Source: HNR sp040400085 (GTDB taxonomy: Bacteria; Actinomycetota; Actinomycetes; Actinomycetales; Microbacteriaceae). Taken from it: 64,000 nucleotides of DNA. The notes under the pieces were generated by a model, which was not told the origin of the DNA, ran no database searches, and saw only the letters and a list, made by a program, of their open reading frames with translations. This document shows, in pieces, positions 1-8,587 of the stretch. Location: NCBI GenBank assembly GCA_040400085.1, contig JBBAQX010000002.1, positions 62,001 through 126,000 on the forward strand, given 5' to 3'. The translations under genes and the position numbers were made by a program. Position 1 is the first letter of the stretch; the number at the start of each line of letters is the position of its first letter.

Positions 1-2
1 CA

Positions 3-2027
3 TCCACGGCGTCCTCCTCGGGATCCGGTAACGCCACTGCCGTCTCCATCGGTCTCAACGCAGCTACGGGTAGCGCGAGCGGATCGGGAAGCGCCAGTGC
101 AATCTCCACGTCCACGGCCGCCTCCGTCGGTAGTGCCGCAGGAACTGGAGCTGCGAACGGTACGGCGACCGGTACATTCCCTGCAGTCGCGAGCGCCAGC
201 GGTACGGGAACGGCATCGGGCATCACCGTCTCCACTGCAGTCGCCGTCGCCAGCGCGAGCGGTACGGGAACCGCCAATGCGGCCAGTGCGTTCCTGCTCA
301 CCTTCTCCGGCAATGCTAGCGGTGCGGGCTTTGCGTTCGCGACCGGCGCGTCCATCAGTTCGGGCGTCGCCTCCGCGGCGGGAACGTCCAGTGTCACCGG
401 TGTCGGACGCGCGATCTGTCCGGCGGTAGGTTCCTCGAGCGGTACGGGAACGCCGGTCGGCGTTGGGTTCTCCACCGATGCGTCCGTCGCGAGCGCGTCC
501 GGTACCGGTACCGCCGCGGCAGTCTCCACATCAACGGCGGCATCCGCGGGTTCCTCGAGTGGTACGGGAACAGCGAGCGGTGCGGCAGCATACGCATCGA
601 ACTCCATTGGATCCGCATCCGGTCAGGGCAGCGCGCAGGCAGTCGGTTCGTCGACCGCCGCATCGAGCGGATCGGCGTTGGGTACGGGTGCGGGCAACGC
701 GGTCGGTACCGGAGTCAAGTCAGCAGTTGCCTCGGCATCGGGTATCGGCAGCGCATCGGGCGGGGGTTCGTCGACCGCAGCGTCCTCCGGTTCGTCGTCG
801 GGGACCGGTACCGAGATCGGCGTCGGTACCGGCGTCAACTCCTCCGTTGCGTCCGCATCCGGAGTAGGATCGGCCGCGGCGATTGGTTCGTCCGCGGCGG
901 CATCGAGCGGATCCTCCACCGGTCAGGATACAGCGTCCGGTAGCGGCACTGGCGTCAACTCCTCCGTGGGCAACTCCTCGGGCACCGGCACTCCTACGGG
1001 TTCGGGTGCAGCCACGGATGCCTCCGTCGCGTCGGCGTCAGGTCAGGGTACGGCGGCAGCGGTCGGTCGCTCCACCAACTCCGGTGCAGGTAATTCTTCG
1101 GGTTCAGGATCCGCATCCGGTGCGGGTCTGTCGGTCTTCTCGGGTGTCGGCAGCGCATCGGGTGCGGGTTCCAGTGCGGGTTCGGGCGCGGCGAACATTG
1201 CGGCCGTCGCCAATGCCTCGGGTCAGGGAATCGCGAGTGCAGTCGGTACGCTGGCCATCTTCTCGGCATACGCGAAGGTCTCGTGGATCAAGATCCGCGC
1301 TCTCAGGACTCCGATTGCGTCCAGTATTGCGCGGGCCAACGGAACCTCCACTGCGAGCGCGGTCGGCTTCTTCAGCATCATCACCCCGACGGTCGCATCG
1401 TCCTCGGGAACGTCCAGCGCCCCCGCGATTGGTTCGTCCACAGCCGCGTCCACGGGCAATGCTTCCGGTACGGGATCGGGTACGTCCTCCGGCCTCGGCA
1501 CCAATGCCGCCGTCGGTATCGCCAGTGGACAGGGAACGGCCAGCGGTCAGGGCGGGTCCACTCAGGCCACGACAGGCTCCTCGACGGGATCGGGTTCCGC
1601 TCAGGCCGTCGGTATGTCCGTCCGTCAGGGCACGGGAACGGCTTCCGGTGATGGTTCTGGGTCCGCCGTCGGTATCTCCACTGCGGCAACGGTTGCCTCG
1701 GCGACCGGAACGGCGACGGTCAACGGACGCGGCACTCAGGTAACACCCACGGTCGGCAGGGCGGTGGGCACCGGCATTGCGTCCGGCGTGGGCACGAACG
1801 TCGTCCCGGCCGTAGGCAACTCAAGTGGTACGGGAACTTCCACCGTGGTGGGACGCACCACGGGTGACGCGCATGCGAGGATCAGCTGGGTCAAGATTCG
1901 TGCGCTGCGGACTCCGATTGCGAGTTCCAGGGCGCGTTCCCTCGGTGTGGTCAGTGCAACGGGCAGGGCGACGTATAAGTCCCGCAAGCGCAGGATCGGC
2001 CGCGCGGCGATGTTGCTGGGCATTTAG
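3..2027 (+). CDS. Gly/Ser/Ala/Thr-rich repeat structural protein (5' partial)
   Basis: The reading frame is open from the left edge, so the N-terminus lies outside the window. About 675 residues are visible, almost all Gly, Ser, Ala, Thr and Val in short imperfect repeats of the type ASGTGTA..VG.ST. Two copies of a different motif, SW(I/V)KIRALRTPIASS, break the pattern, one near 1285-1330 and one near 1885-1930. The end is basic (KSRKRRIGRAAMLLGI). It lies directly upstream of the gp13 homologue, where T4 has its whisker and fibre genes, so an extended fibre, adhesin or neck appendage is plausible. No enzymatic motif is visible. The function is inferred only from position and composition. 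Confidence 0.75.
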   Translation, partial: STASSSGSGNATAVSIGLNAATGSASGSGSASAISTSTAASVGSAAGTGAANGTATGTFPAVASASGTGTASGITVSTAVAVASASGTGTANAASAFLLTFSGNASGAGFAFATGASISSGVASAAGTSSVTGVGRAICPAVGSSSGTGTPVGVGFSTDASVASASGTGTAAAVSTSTAASAGSSSGTGTASGAAAYASNSIGSASGQGSAQAVGSSTAASSGSALGTGAGNAVGTGVKSAVASASGIGSASGGGSSTAASSGSSSGTGTEIGVGTGVNSSVASASGVGSAAAIGSSAAASSGSSTGQDTASGSGTGVNSSVGNSSGTGTPTGSGAATDASVASASGQGTAAAVGRSTNSGAGNSSGSGSASGAGLSVFSGVGSASGAGSSAGSGAANIAAVANASGQGIASAVGTLAIFSAYAKVSWIKIRALRTPIASSIARANGTSTASAVGFFSIITPTVASSSGTSSAPAIGSSTAASTGNASGTGSGTSSGLGTNAAVGIASGQGTASGQGGSTQATTGSSTGSGSAQAVGMSVRQGTGTASGDGSGSAVGISTAATVASATGTATVNGRGTQVTPTVGRAVGTGIASGVGTNVVPAVGNSSGTGTSTVVGRTTGDAHARISWVKIRALRTPIASSRARSLGVVSATGRATYKSRKRRIGRAAMLLGI

Positions 2028-2034
2028 ATAAATA
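2027..2034 (+). promoter_or_regulatory. T4-type late promoter box GATAAATA
   Basis: GATAAATA overlaps the stop of the repeat protein and ends 18 bases before the gp13 start. It differs at one position from the T4 late consensus TATAAATA. The same box precedes several structural genes here, and a gp55 homologue is encoded at 44094. Confidence 0.6.
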
Positions 2035-2052
2035 AACCGACACGAGGTACAG

Positions 2053-2808
2053 ATGGCAATCCCGACAACGAGAGAAGAGTTCAAGAAGCACTGCCTGCGT
2101 CGTATCGGCGGCGGTGTGTTCAAGCGTTCGGGTCTGACCGACGAGGCGATCGACGATCGTATCGATGAGGCCCTGTATAAGTACGCCCGCTTCCACTACG
2201 ACGGATCCGAGAAGGTCTACGTCGCCCACCAGCTTCAGGCGGCGGAGGTCACGAGCAAGATGCTCGTCATGCCTCAGGAGATCATCGGCGTCATCGACGT
2301 ATTCCCAATCGGTTTCAGCACGAACCCAACGTCCGGAAACTTCTTCACCGCCGCGGCATTCCAGGTGATGCTGTCCGACGTCATCTTCGGCGCTGCGCAG
2401 GGAGGCATGAGCGACTACGTCATCATGCGCATGGGACTCAATACCATGGAGATGATCCTCGTCGGCAAGTTCCCATTTCGCTACGGCGAGAAGACCAACC
2501 AGCTCTACCTTGACGTCGCCCCGGAGAAATTGGTCGAGGGTGCGTACGTTCTGATTGAGGCGTACCGAATCAACGATCCCACCACGTATCCCGATGTGTG
2601 GGCGGACCAGTGGTTGCAGCGCTACGCGACCGCGCTCATCAAGCAGAACTGGGGACAGAACCTCTCTAAGTACTCCGGCGCGCAGCTGCCGGGTGGAATC
2701 ACCGTCAACGGTATGGAGATCATGATGCAGGCCGAGACCGAGATCCAGAAGCTCGAGGACGAACTCATCAATACCTACTCCCCCATCAATGCCGACATGT
2801 ATGGGTGA
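2053..2808 (+). CDS. gp13: Neck protein, T4 gp13-like
   Basis: This 251-residue protein begins MAIPTTREEFKKHCLRRIG and has the acidic helix DEAIDDRIDEALYKYARFHYDG typical of T4-type head-completion protein gp13 (309 residues in T4). Such proteins close the filled head and form the collar to which the tail binds. It is first in the run 13-14-15-16-17-18-19-20-21-22-23, which strongly supports the call. A late-type box lies 18 bases upstream. Two small genes with capsid-targeting-like leaders sit between it and gp14. Confidence 0.88.
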   Translation: MAIPTTREEFKKHCLRRIGGGVFKRSGLTDEAIDDRIDEALYKYARFHYDGSEKVYVAHQLQAAEVTSKMLVMPQEIIGVIDVFPIGFSTNPTSGNFFTAAAFQVMLSDVIFGAAQGGMSDYVIMRMGLNTMEMILVGKFPFRYGEKTNQLYLDVAPEKLVEGAYVLIEAYRINDPTTYPDVWADQWLQRYATALIKQNWGQNLSKYSGAQLPGGITVNGMEIMMQAETEIQKLEDELINTYSPINADMYG

Positions 2809-2838
2809 GATGAATACTTTACACAAGGGTCGAACTTA

Positions 2839-3216
2839 ATGCTGTCCTTCTCTCAATTCCTAGACGCAATCAACGAAGGTAGTACCGGCGCATGGCCGAA
2901 GGCTACTATCGAAAAGGATGCGCCGGGTATCTACACCGCGCGCATGACTCACGGCAAGGGCAAGAAGGCGGTGCACACCGACCATGAGGTCCACGCTAAG
3001 TCGCACCAGGATGCGGTGAACATCATCGCTCAGCGCCACAACGAACAGCATAAGCTGCACCCGACGACCAGCCACTACATCCGTACGCAGTACCACGGGG
3101 CGAAGAAGCAGGAGGCCGGTCATCCCGCCAAGCAGCCGCACCGCGACAGCAAGGAACAGCAGTTCCGCGACGAGATGCAGAAGCGGTACGACTCTCTCGG
3201 ATACAAGGGGGACTAA
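2839..3216 (+). CDS. Small basic protein with capsid-targeting-like leader
   Basis: This 125-residue protein is rich in Lys, His and Gln and has no domain I recognise. Its start, MLSFSQFLDAINE, resembles the T4 internal-protein leader (MKTYQEFIAE) and ends in I-N-E followed by Gly, which fits the (L/I)xE cleavage pattern of the T4 prohead protease. The stop overlaps the next start by one base. I infer a head-packaged internal protein; the gene itself is clear, the role is not proven. Confidence 0.75.
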   Translation: MLSFSQFLDAINEGSTGAWPKATIEKDAPGIYTARMTHGKGKKAVHTDHEVHAKSHQDAVNIIAQRHNEQHKLHPTTSHYIRTQYHGAKKQEAGHPAKQPHRDSKEQQFRDEMQKRYDSLGYKGD

Positions 3217-3686
3217 TGCTTACCTTTCTTCAGTGGCTCGAAGAGGAAGTCGAGTTCCACGACAACAATCCCGGTGGCGACTGGCTGAAGCGGGAACGCG
3301 CTCGCGTCAAGAAGGAGGGCCGCCGCGGTCCGGAGACCTATGCGACCAAGCACGCCGTCCAGATACCGGTCTCACACATTGCCCATCTCAAGGGAGAGAA
3401 TGGCGAGGAGGAGTTCCGTAACGATCCTGAGTCGTATAAGCACGCCCGGCTCGCCAAGGAGGTCGGTCACCCGAGTAAGTTCAATTCCAAGGACAACCCG
3501 ATCCGCATCAACGTCTGGCACAACGGCGAGGCAAAGATCGCCGATGGCAATCACCGTACCGCGTATGCCCATCGGCATGGCATCAGCCACATTCACGCTC
3601 ACGTTGCCTACTACGCCGGCGGTGAGGAGTCCAAGGGTCCACTCCATCCTAAGACGCTTAAGAAGATCGTGAAGAAGGACGACTAA
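3216..3686 (+). CDS. ParB-like fold protein with capsid-targeting-like leader
   Basis: This 156-residue protein starts MLTFLQWLEE, one of the leaders shared by otherwise unrelated small proteins here. The central part reads NPIRINVWHNGEAKIADGNH followed by RTAYAHRHG, matching the ParB N-terminal/sulfiredoxin-type pattern of a strand followed by (D)GxHR and a helix. Known relatives include DNA-binding partition proteins, nucleases and ATP/CTP-binding enzymes, so the activity cannot be fixed. It sits between gp13 and gp14 in the late block and would be packaged if the leader works as in T4. Confidence 0.7.
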   Translation: MLTFLQWLEEEVEFHDNNPGGDWLKRERARVKKEGRRGPETYATKHAVQIPVSHIAHLKGENGEEEFRNDPESYKHARLAKEVGHPSKFNSKDNPIRINVWHNGEAKIADGNHRTAYAHRHGISHIHAHVAYYAGGEESKGPLHPKTLKKIVKKDD

Positions 3687-4412
3687 ATGGCCAACGTTCA
3701 CTTCGACTTCTTTGAGGATGACGAGGAGCAGAACCTCCTGAGTGAGCTGGTGGCCGAGTCCATCGAGGTCAACGGGCACACCTGCTTCTACATCCCAAGG
3801 ACGGTTATCAACCGGGACAGCATCCTGTCCGAGCCGGAGTATGCCCGTTTCGAGAGCGCCTACCCGATCAACTTCTACATCAAGACCACCTCCCACATGG
3901 GCGGCGAGGGTGCGTTGCTGTCGAAGTTCGGAGTCGAGCTGCGGGACGAGTTGATCGTGACGGTGTCCATGCTGACGTTCTCCGAGGAGATCACGACGCA
4001 GCGCGGTGACTTGATCAGGCCGCGTGAAGGCGACTTGATCTTCATTCCTATGATCGGCTCGGCCTTCACCGTCAAGTACGTGGACAAGAAGGCCTTCTTC
4101 TACCAGCTCGGCGGGCTGCAGGCGTGGGACCTCTCCCTCGAACTGTACGAGGACTCGACCGCGGTATTCCACACGGGCATCGACGAGATCGATTCCGTCT
4201 ACGGTCACTACACTCACGACGTCTTTGAGACGGCGCTGGCCACCGAGAACGGCATCATGCTGACCGAACCCGGTGACGGCTGGATCCTCGAGTGGGAGGA
4301 TATGGACACCAACCGAACCGATCTCTCTCAGAACGTAGAGATCGAGGAAGCGGCGGACGAGGTCATCTCCTGGGATGAGACCGATCCCTTCAGCGTGGGA
4401 GGCAACTACTAA
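3687..4412 (+). CDS. gp14: Neck protein, T4 gp14-like
   Basis: This 241-residue acidic protein (T4 gp14 has 256) follows gp13 and precedes gp15 as in T4. It starts MANVHFDFFEDDEEQNLLSE and contains FYIPRTVINRDSILSEPEY, a region typical of T4-type gp14. The protein joins the head-tail connector together with gp13. It begins directly after the preceding stop, and its stop overlaps the next start (TAATG). Confidence 0.87.
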   Translation: MANVHFDFFEDDEEQNLLSELVAESIEVNGHTCFYIPRTVINRDSILSEPEYARFESAYPINFYIKTTSHMGGEGALLSKFGVELRDELIVTVSMLTFSEEITTQRGDLIRPREGDLIFIPMIGSAFTVKYVDKKAFFYQLGGLQAWDLSLELYEDSTAVFHTGIDEIDSVYGHYTHDVFETALATENGIMLTEPGDGWILEWEDMDTNRTDLSQNVEIEEAADEVISWDETDPFSVGGNY

Positions 4413-4873
4413 TGCTTACTTTCACACAGTGGTTGGATGAGTCCTACAAGTTCGAGGAAGATGACGCCGCCGAGGATAGCCACATCTACGGCTTCAAGGA
4501 TCACAAGGGCACTAACTACAAGGTCTTCATCGAGAAGGATCGCGAGACCGGGCATCACAACGTCCTATTTGGAAACGAGCGCAACGCCGCCGGCAACATT
4601 GGTTTTAAGAAGACCGATGACCAGGGACCACACGCGCGTAAGATCTTTAGCACGGTGCACAACATCATGAAACACCATGCTAAGGAGAATCCTCACGTTA
4701 AGCGGTACACCTTCATTAGCGACAAGGGAAAGCGTGGTCCTGGTACCGATCTTCCAGAGCCACCCGAGGGTAGTCGCAACAAGCTCTATCGCAGGATGAC
4801 CGATCGTCTCGGAGGACACAGTGTCTCCCAGAGGTACGAGGTACATCACCACATCCCGGCGGAGAAACTGTAA
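4412..4873 (+). CDS. Unknown protein with capsid-targeting-like leader
   Basis: This 153-residue protein begins MLTFTQWLDE followed by Ser, a leader ending in L-D-E. The body contains NIMKHHAKENPHVKRYTFIS and SRNKLYRRMTDRLGG, which recall the end of an acetyltransferase (GNAT) fold, but the acyl-CoA loop is not clear. It overlaps its neighbours by one base on each side, so it is translated with gp14 and gp15. Packaging into the head is inferred from the leader. Confidence 0.7.
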   Translation: MLTFTQWLDESYKFEEDDAAEDSHIYGFKDHKGTNYKVFIEKDRETGHHNVLFGNERNAAGNIGFKKTDDQGPHARKIFSTVHNIMKHHAKENPHVKRYTFISDKGKRGPGTDLPEPPEGSRNKLYRRMTDRLGGHSVSQRYEVHHHIPAEKL

Positions 4874-5673
4874 TGCTTGGACACAAATTCTATCACGCAA
4901 CAATCCGAAAGATGACCGCGCTCGTCGGCACGCTGTTCAATGACATCACCATCGACAGGCTGAATGAGGACGGGTCAATCGCACAGGAGATCGCAGTACC
5001 GTTGTATTACGGTCCTAGAGAAAAGTACCTAGCGCGCGTGGAAGGATCCCCGGATCTCAACCAGAAGACCGCAGTGACCCTGCCCGCCATCAGCTTTGAA
5101 CTCAGAGGCGTCAGGTACGACTCCAATCGCACCCTGCACACCATGGGAACCATCCGTTTTGGCCTGCCCGATGGTAAGCCGACTAAGACGTACAACCCGG
5201 TCCCGTACGATCTCGACTATGAGGTCACGATCTACGCGAACAACGAGGATGACGCTCTTAAGATCGTCGAGCAGATCTTCCCGTACTTCCGTCCTCAGTG
5301 GAACGTCACGGTAAAGATGCTGGATGGGGCGCCCGAGTTGAAGACTGACGTCTACGTCAACATCGGCCCCATTGACTATCAGGACCTGTACGAAGACGGC
5401 TTTGAGCGCAGGCGCGCGGTCACGTGGCGTATTCCTCTGACGGTAAAGACCTACTTCTACGGTCCGGTGCCCGAAGCGAAGGTCATCAAGATCGCCATCA
5501 CCAATATGTACGCGTCCCTCACGGCGAACACCCCGTCCGTCACCACGTACATCCGTCCGGGTATGACTGCAAACAACGAACCGACCACGGACATCAATGA
5601 GACCGTTACCATAGATCAGATCGAGAAGTACGACCCGTGGGACTACATTGTCATCACCGAGGAGAACATATGA
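4873..5673 (+). CDS. gp15: Tail sheath stabilizer / tail completion protein, T4 gp15-like
   Basis: This 266-residue protein (T4 gp15 has 272) starts MLGHKFYHATIRKMTALVGTL. It carries the region VPLYYGPREKYLARV followed by TVTLPAISFELRG-like sequence that is characteristic of gp15 homologues. gp15 forms the terminal hexamer of the contractile tail. The position between gp14 and the terminase genes matches T4. The stop overlaps the next start (ATGA). Confidence 0.9.
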   Translation: MLGHKFYHATIRKMTALVGTLFNDITIDRLNEDGSIAQEIAVPLYYGPREKYLARVEGSPDLNQKTAVTLPAISFELRGVRYDSNRTLHTMGTIRFGLPDGKPTKTYNPVPYDLDYEVTIYANNEDDALKIVEQIFPYFRPQWNVTVKMLDGAPELKTDVYVNIGPIDYQDLYEDGFERRRAVTWRIPLTVKTYFYGPVPEAKVIKIAITNMYASLTANTPSVTTYIRPGMTANNEPTTDINETVTIDQIEKYDPWDYIVITEENI

Positions 5674-5948
5674 TGATGTCGTCCAAGCACCAGAGCACCG
5701 GCGGCATGAAGGTCTGGCGCAAACTGCACAAGGACCCGGACGTTCACGTCCACGCGTTGGATCACTACGACGACGCACACCACGTGAACCGCGTGGGACG
5801 GGGCGAGACCCACACCTCTGGTAAGGACGTCGAGGACGTGAACAAGAGGCAGCACTCCGGTCCGGGATGGGAAAAGGCGTCCGCACTCTATAGATTGAAG
5901 CGCAGACAGAACCTCCAGCGCCTCGTCGCGCACAAGAAAGAAGACTGA
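5670..5948 (+). CDS. Small His-rich protein of unknown function
   Basis: This 92-residue protein begins with three Met codons; the first gives an ATGA overlap with gp15. It is rich in His, Lys and Asp (VHVHALDHYDDAHHVNRV) and basic at the C-terminus. I do not recognise a family. Unlike several neighbours it has no capsid-targeting-like leader. Its stop overlaps the next start, so it belongs to the same late translation unit. Confidence 0.65.
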   Translation: MMMSSKHQSTGGMKVWRKLHKDPDVHVHALDHYDDAHHVNRVGRGETHTSGKDVEDVNKRQHSGPGWEKASALYRLKRRQNLQRLVAHKKED

Positions 5949-6370
5949 TGGTCGTAGTCCTGAAGCTCGGCAAGTCCTATGAGAAGGAATTCGTCCACGA
6001 ACCGACGGGCTCCAAGATCAAGGTCATGGGATCGGGTTCGAACAAGAAGGTCTACGTCACCGGGATGCACACCCCGGTAGAGCACCGCGGCAAGGGCGGC
6101 GCCCACGAGGTGCTGAAGAAGTTGACCGCGCACCTCGACTCGCACGAGCAGCACGCCACTCTGGTCGCGAAGCCGCAGGACGACGCGACGGATAAAAAGA
6201 AGCTTGAGGGTCTCTATCGCAAGCACGGATTCAGAAAGGACGGACCGGACATGACAAGGACACCGAAGACGCTACGTGAGTTCCTCGAGGAATCCCATCT
6301 ACTATCACAACACCCGCACCACTCGCTGAACCGTATCAGGGAAAAGAGAAAGAACCGTGAAGAAGACTGA
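5948..6370 (+). CDS. GNAT-type acetyltransferase-like protein with C-terminal leader-like motif
   Basis: This 140-residue protein contains VEHRGKGGAHEVLKKLTAHL, matching the acetyl-CoA pyrophosphate loop (R/Q)xxGxG/A and following helix of GNAT enzymes, and LEGLYRKHGFRKDG, the usual GNAT C-terminal motif. The substrate is unknown. Near the C-terminus it carries KTLREFLEE followed by Ser, nearly identical to the N-terminal leader MKTLREFITE of the 16943 gene. It overlaps the small terminase start by 14 bases. Confidence 0.7.
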   Translation: MVVVLKLGKSYEKEFVHEPTGSKIKVMGSGSNKKVYVTGMHTPVEHRGKGGAHEVLKKLTAHLDSHEQHATLVAKPQDDATDKKKLEGLYRKHGFRKDGPDMTRTPKTLREFLEESHLLSQHPHHSLNRIREKRKNREED

Positions 6371-6806
6371 CGGGATAGACGACGCGCTGGGGTTGGACGA
6401 ACCCACCCTGCCGACTACCATTATAATGGAACCTCGTGGGAACTACCTCACCACGACCAATCCCGAGGACGACTTCGAGTACGCGCGCCGAAACATCCGA
6501 GAGGTAATCGACGACGTAAAGGAAGCGGTCTTAACCATGTCCGATGTGGTCAAGACGTCCGGATCGAATAAGGAAGCGGAGGCACTCGCCAATCTCTTTG
6601 ATAAATTCGTCACGGCCAACGAGCGTCTTGTGAACATCGCTAAGAAGCCCGCGAATCCGAACGGCACCGAAGGCGCGGCCCAGAAGGTCGTCAACAATAC
6701 GCAGAACGTAGTGCTCGTCGGATCGACCAATGACATGCTGAAGATGATGAACAGGTACCGCGGTGAAGTCGACAATGAGGACGACATCGAGGACGAACGC
6801 ATGTGA
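6357..6806 (+). CDS. gp16: Small terminase subunit, T4 gp16-like
   Basis: This 149-residue acidic protein starts with GTG inside the end of the preceding gene. The central helices (YARRNIREVIDDVKEAVLTM and the segment around NKEAEALANLFDKFVTANE) look like the oligomerising coiled coil of gp16. gp16 regulates gp17 during DNA packaging. Size (164 in T4) and position immediately before the large terminase give the call. An alternative initiation site cannot be excluded. Confidence 0.8.
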   Translation: MKKTDGIDDALGLDEPTLPTTIIMEPRGNYLTTTNPEDDFEYARRNIREVIDDVKEAVLTMSDVVKTSGSNKEAEALANLFDKFVTANERLVNIAKKPANPNGTEGAAQKVVNNTQNVVLVGSTNDMLKMMNRYRGEVDNEDDIEDERM

Positions 6807-6832
6807 TGTGTTGAAACAAGAAAGATAAGAAA

Positions 6833-8518
6833 ATGTTGAACGAAGAACTGCTCGCAACGTATCTCCCCAGTCCGGAGATCGTGCAGGGCGAACTAGGCTT
6901 TATGAAGAATGATCACCTGCGTAAGACGGGTGTCATCTTTGCCTACACTCAGACTCACCTCGAGGAATACGCTCGCTGCTCGGATCCGGACACCGGACTG
7001 GAGTACTTCACAAAGAAGTACATGAAGGTCGAAGTTCCCGACGGTCAGGTTCTTAAGTACGACCCCTTCCCGTATCAGGTCAGGTTCGCCAAGGCCGCGC
7101 TCAAGAACCGATACATCCTCGTCAAGCTCGGCCGTCAGATGGGCAAGACGACGGCGGCCACGGCGATCATTCTCTGGCACGTCCTCTTTAAGCGCCGCTA
7201 TAAGGTCGCACTGACCGCCAACAAGTTGGAGCAGGCGATCGAAATTCTCGACCGCATCAAGTTGGCAATCGAGTGGGTTCCCGCGTGGCTCCAGCAGGGT
7301 ATGGTCACCTGGCGTGCAACGCGTCTCGCTTTTGAGAACGGGTCGATGATCCAGGCCGCGGCCACCTCCATGAGCGGTATCCGCGGTAAGTCCTACTCCA
7401 TGATCTACATGGACGAGTTCGCCCACATTCATCCGAACACACAGAAGAAGTTCTACGAGTCGGTGTTCCCGGCCATCTCCGCAGGTAAGAAGACCAAGCT
7501 GTTCATCACCACCACTCCCAACGGTCTTGATATGTTCTATAAGCTGTGGGTAGACAGCGAGAACAAGACCAACGACTTCAAGCGAGTTGACGCGCACTGG
7601 TCGGAGATGCCGGGACGCGACGAAGCATGGGCCATCAAGGAACGCGAGCGTCTCGGCGACGAGGGATTCGCTCAGGAATACGACACGGAGTTCCTTGGAT
7701 CCAGCGCGACCCTCATCAACGGCCGCAAGCTGGCGACCATTCCGTACGCCAACCCAGAGGAGACGACGACACTCGGCGTCAAGATCTTCAAGCGGCCGGT
7801 GAAGGACCATACGTACGTCTGCAGTGTAGACGTGAGCCGTGGCCTTGGTCTCGACTATCAGGCAATGACTGTCATCGACGTCACGAGCAAGCCGTGGGAG
7901 GTTGTGGCATCCTACCGCAACAACAAGTTGCCGCCCTACCTAGTGCACGAGACCGTTCACGACACCGCCGTGTACTATAATACTGCGATGGTGCTAGTCG
8001 AGACGAACGACGTAGGTCTGCGCGTTGCCGAGGATCTGCTACAGATCGACGAATACGAGAACGTGATCATGACGCAGGTGAAGGGCAAGCACGGTTCACG
8101 AGTCGGCGGCGGCTTCGGAACGCAGTCCCGCTACGGTGTTAAGACGACCCCGCAGGTCAAGAGGATCGGCTGCACCAACCTCAAGCAGCTGGTCGAGAGG
8201 GATCAGCTGGTCATCAACGATCGCGACATCCTCTGGGAGCTGGGACGCTTTGTCGGTAAGAACAACACCTTCAAGGCCGAGGACGGCGCCCACGATGACC
8301 TCGTGATGACGCTGGTCCTGTTCAGCTGGCTGTCGGATCAACAGTACTTCAAGGACTCGGTGGACACCACCGGACTCCGCAAAGCCCTCATCGACCAGGC
8401 AAATGACTCGTGGGGAGAACGGGATATCGCTCCATTCGGTCTGGTCGACAACGCGATAGATGAAGTCGGAGAGGACACTTCCCCGACCGACCCATTCTCC
8501 GACTACTTTGGTCAGTAA
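6833..8518 (+). CDS. gp17: Large terminase subunit, T4 gp17-like
   Basis: This 561-residue protein has the N-terminal packaging ATPase and C-terminal RNase H-like nuclease of phage terminases. The Walker A segment LGRQMGKTTAA lies at residues 99-109 and the Walker B MIYMDEFAHI at 190-199. Nuclease acidic residues are visible in CSVDVSRGLGLDYQ, VLVETNDVG and AHDDLVM. The protein drives DNA into the prohead and cuts concatemers. A gap of 26 bases with a purine-rich site separates it from gp16. Confidence 0.95.
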   Translation: MLNEELLATYLPSPEIVQGELGFMKNDHLRKTGVIFAYTQTHLEEYARCSDPDTGLEYFTKKYMKVEVPDGQVLKYDPFPYQVRFAKAALKNRYILVKLGRQMGKTTAATAIILWHVLFKRRYKVALTANKLEQAIEILDRIKLAIEWVPAWLQQGMVTWRATRLAFENGSMIQAAATSMSGIRGKSYSMIYMDEFAHIHPNTQKKFYESVFPAISAGKKTKLFITTTPNGLDMFYKLWVDSENKTNDFKRVDAHWSEMPGRDEAWAIKERERLGDEGFAQEYDTEFLGSSATLINGRKLATIPYANPEETTTLGVKIFKRPVKDHTYVCSVDVSRGLGLDYQAMTVIDVTSKPWEVVASYRNNKLPPYLVHETVHDTAVYYNTAMVLVETNDVGLRVAEDLLQIDEYENVIMTQVKGKHGSRVGGGFGTQSRYGVKTTPQVKRIGCTNLKQLVERDQLVINDRDILWELGRFVGKNNTFKAEDGAHDDLVMTLVLFSWLSDQQYFKDSVDTTGLRKALIDQANDSWGERDIAPFGLVDNAIDEVGEDTSPTDPFSDYFGQ

Positions 8519-8537
8519 GGTCTGAAGGAACCCCTTC

Positions 8538-8545
8538 TATAAATA
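8538..8545 (+). promoter_or_regulatory. T4-type late promoter box TATAAATA
   Basis: This is an exact match to the T4 late consensus, 42 bases upstream of the sheath gene and just after the large terminase. It is the best late box in the window, in front of a gene whose product is needed in very large amounts. Confidence 0.75.
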
Positions 8546-8587
8546 TCCCGACTAATGCATAACTTATAAAGGACAGGGAGACAGTCC

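Noticed and set aside
5029..5973. Long - strand open frames opposite structural genes (for example 5029-5973, 8765-10876, 19828-21198, 13667-15052)
   Set aside because: They are mirror frames of GC-rich coding sequence, have no family resemblance and no ribosome sites.
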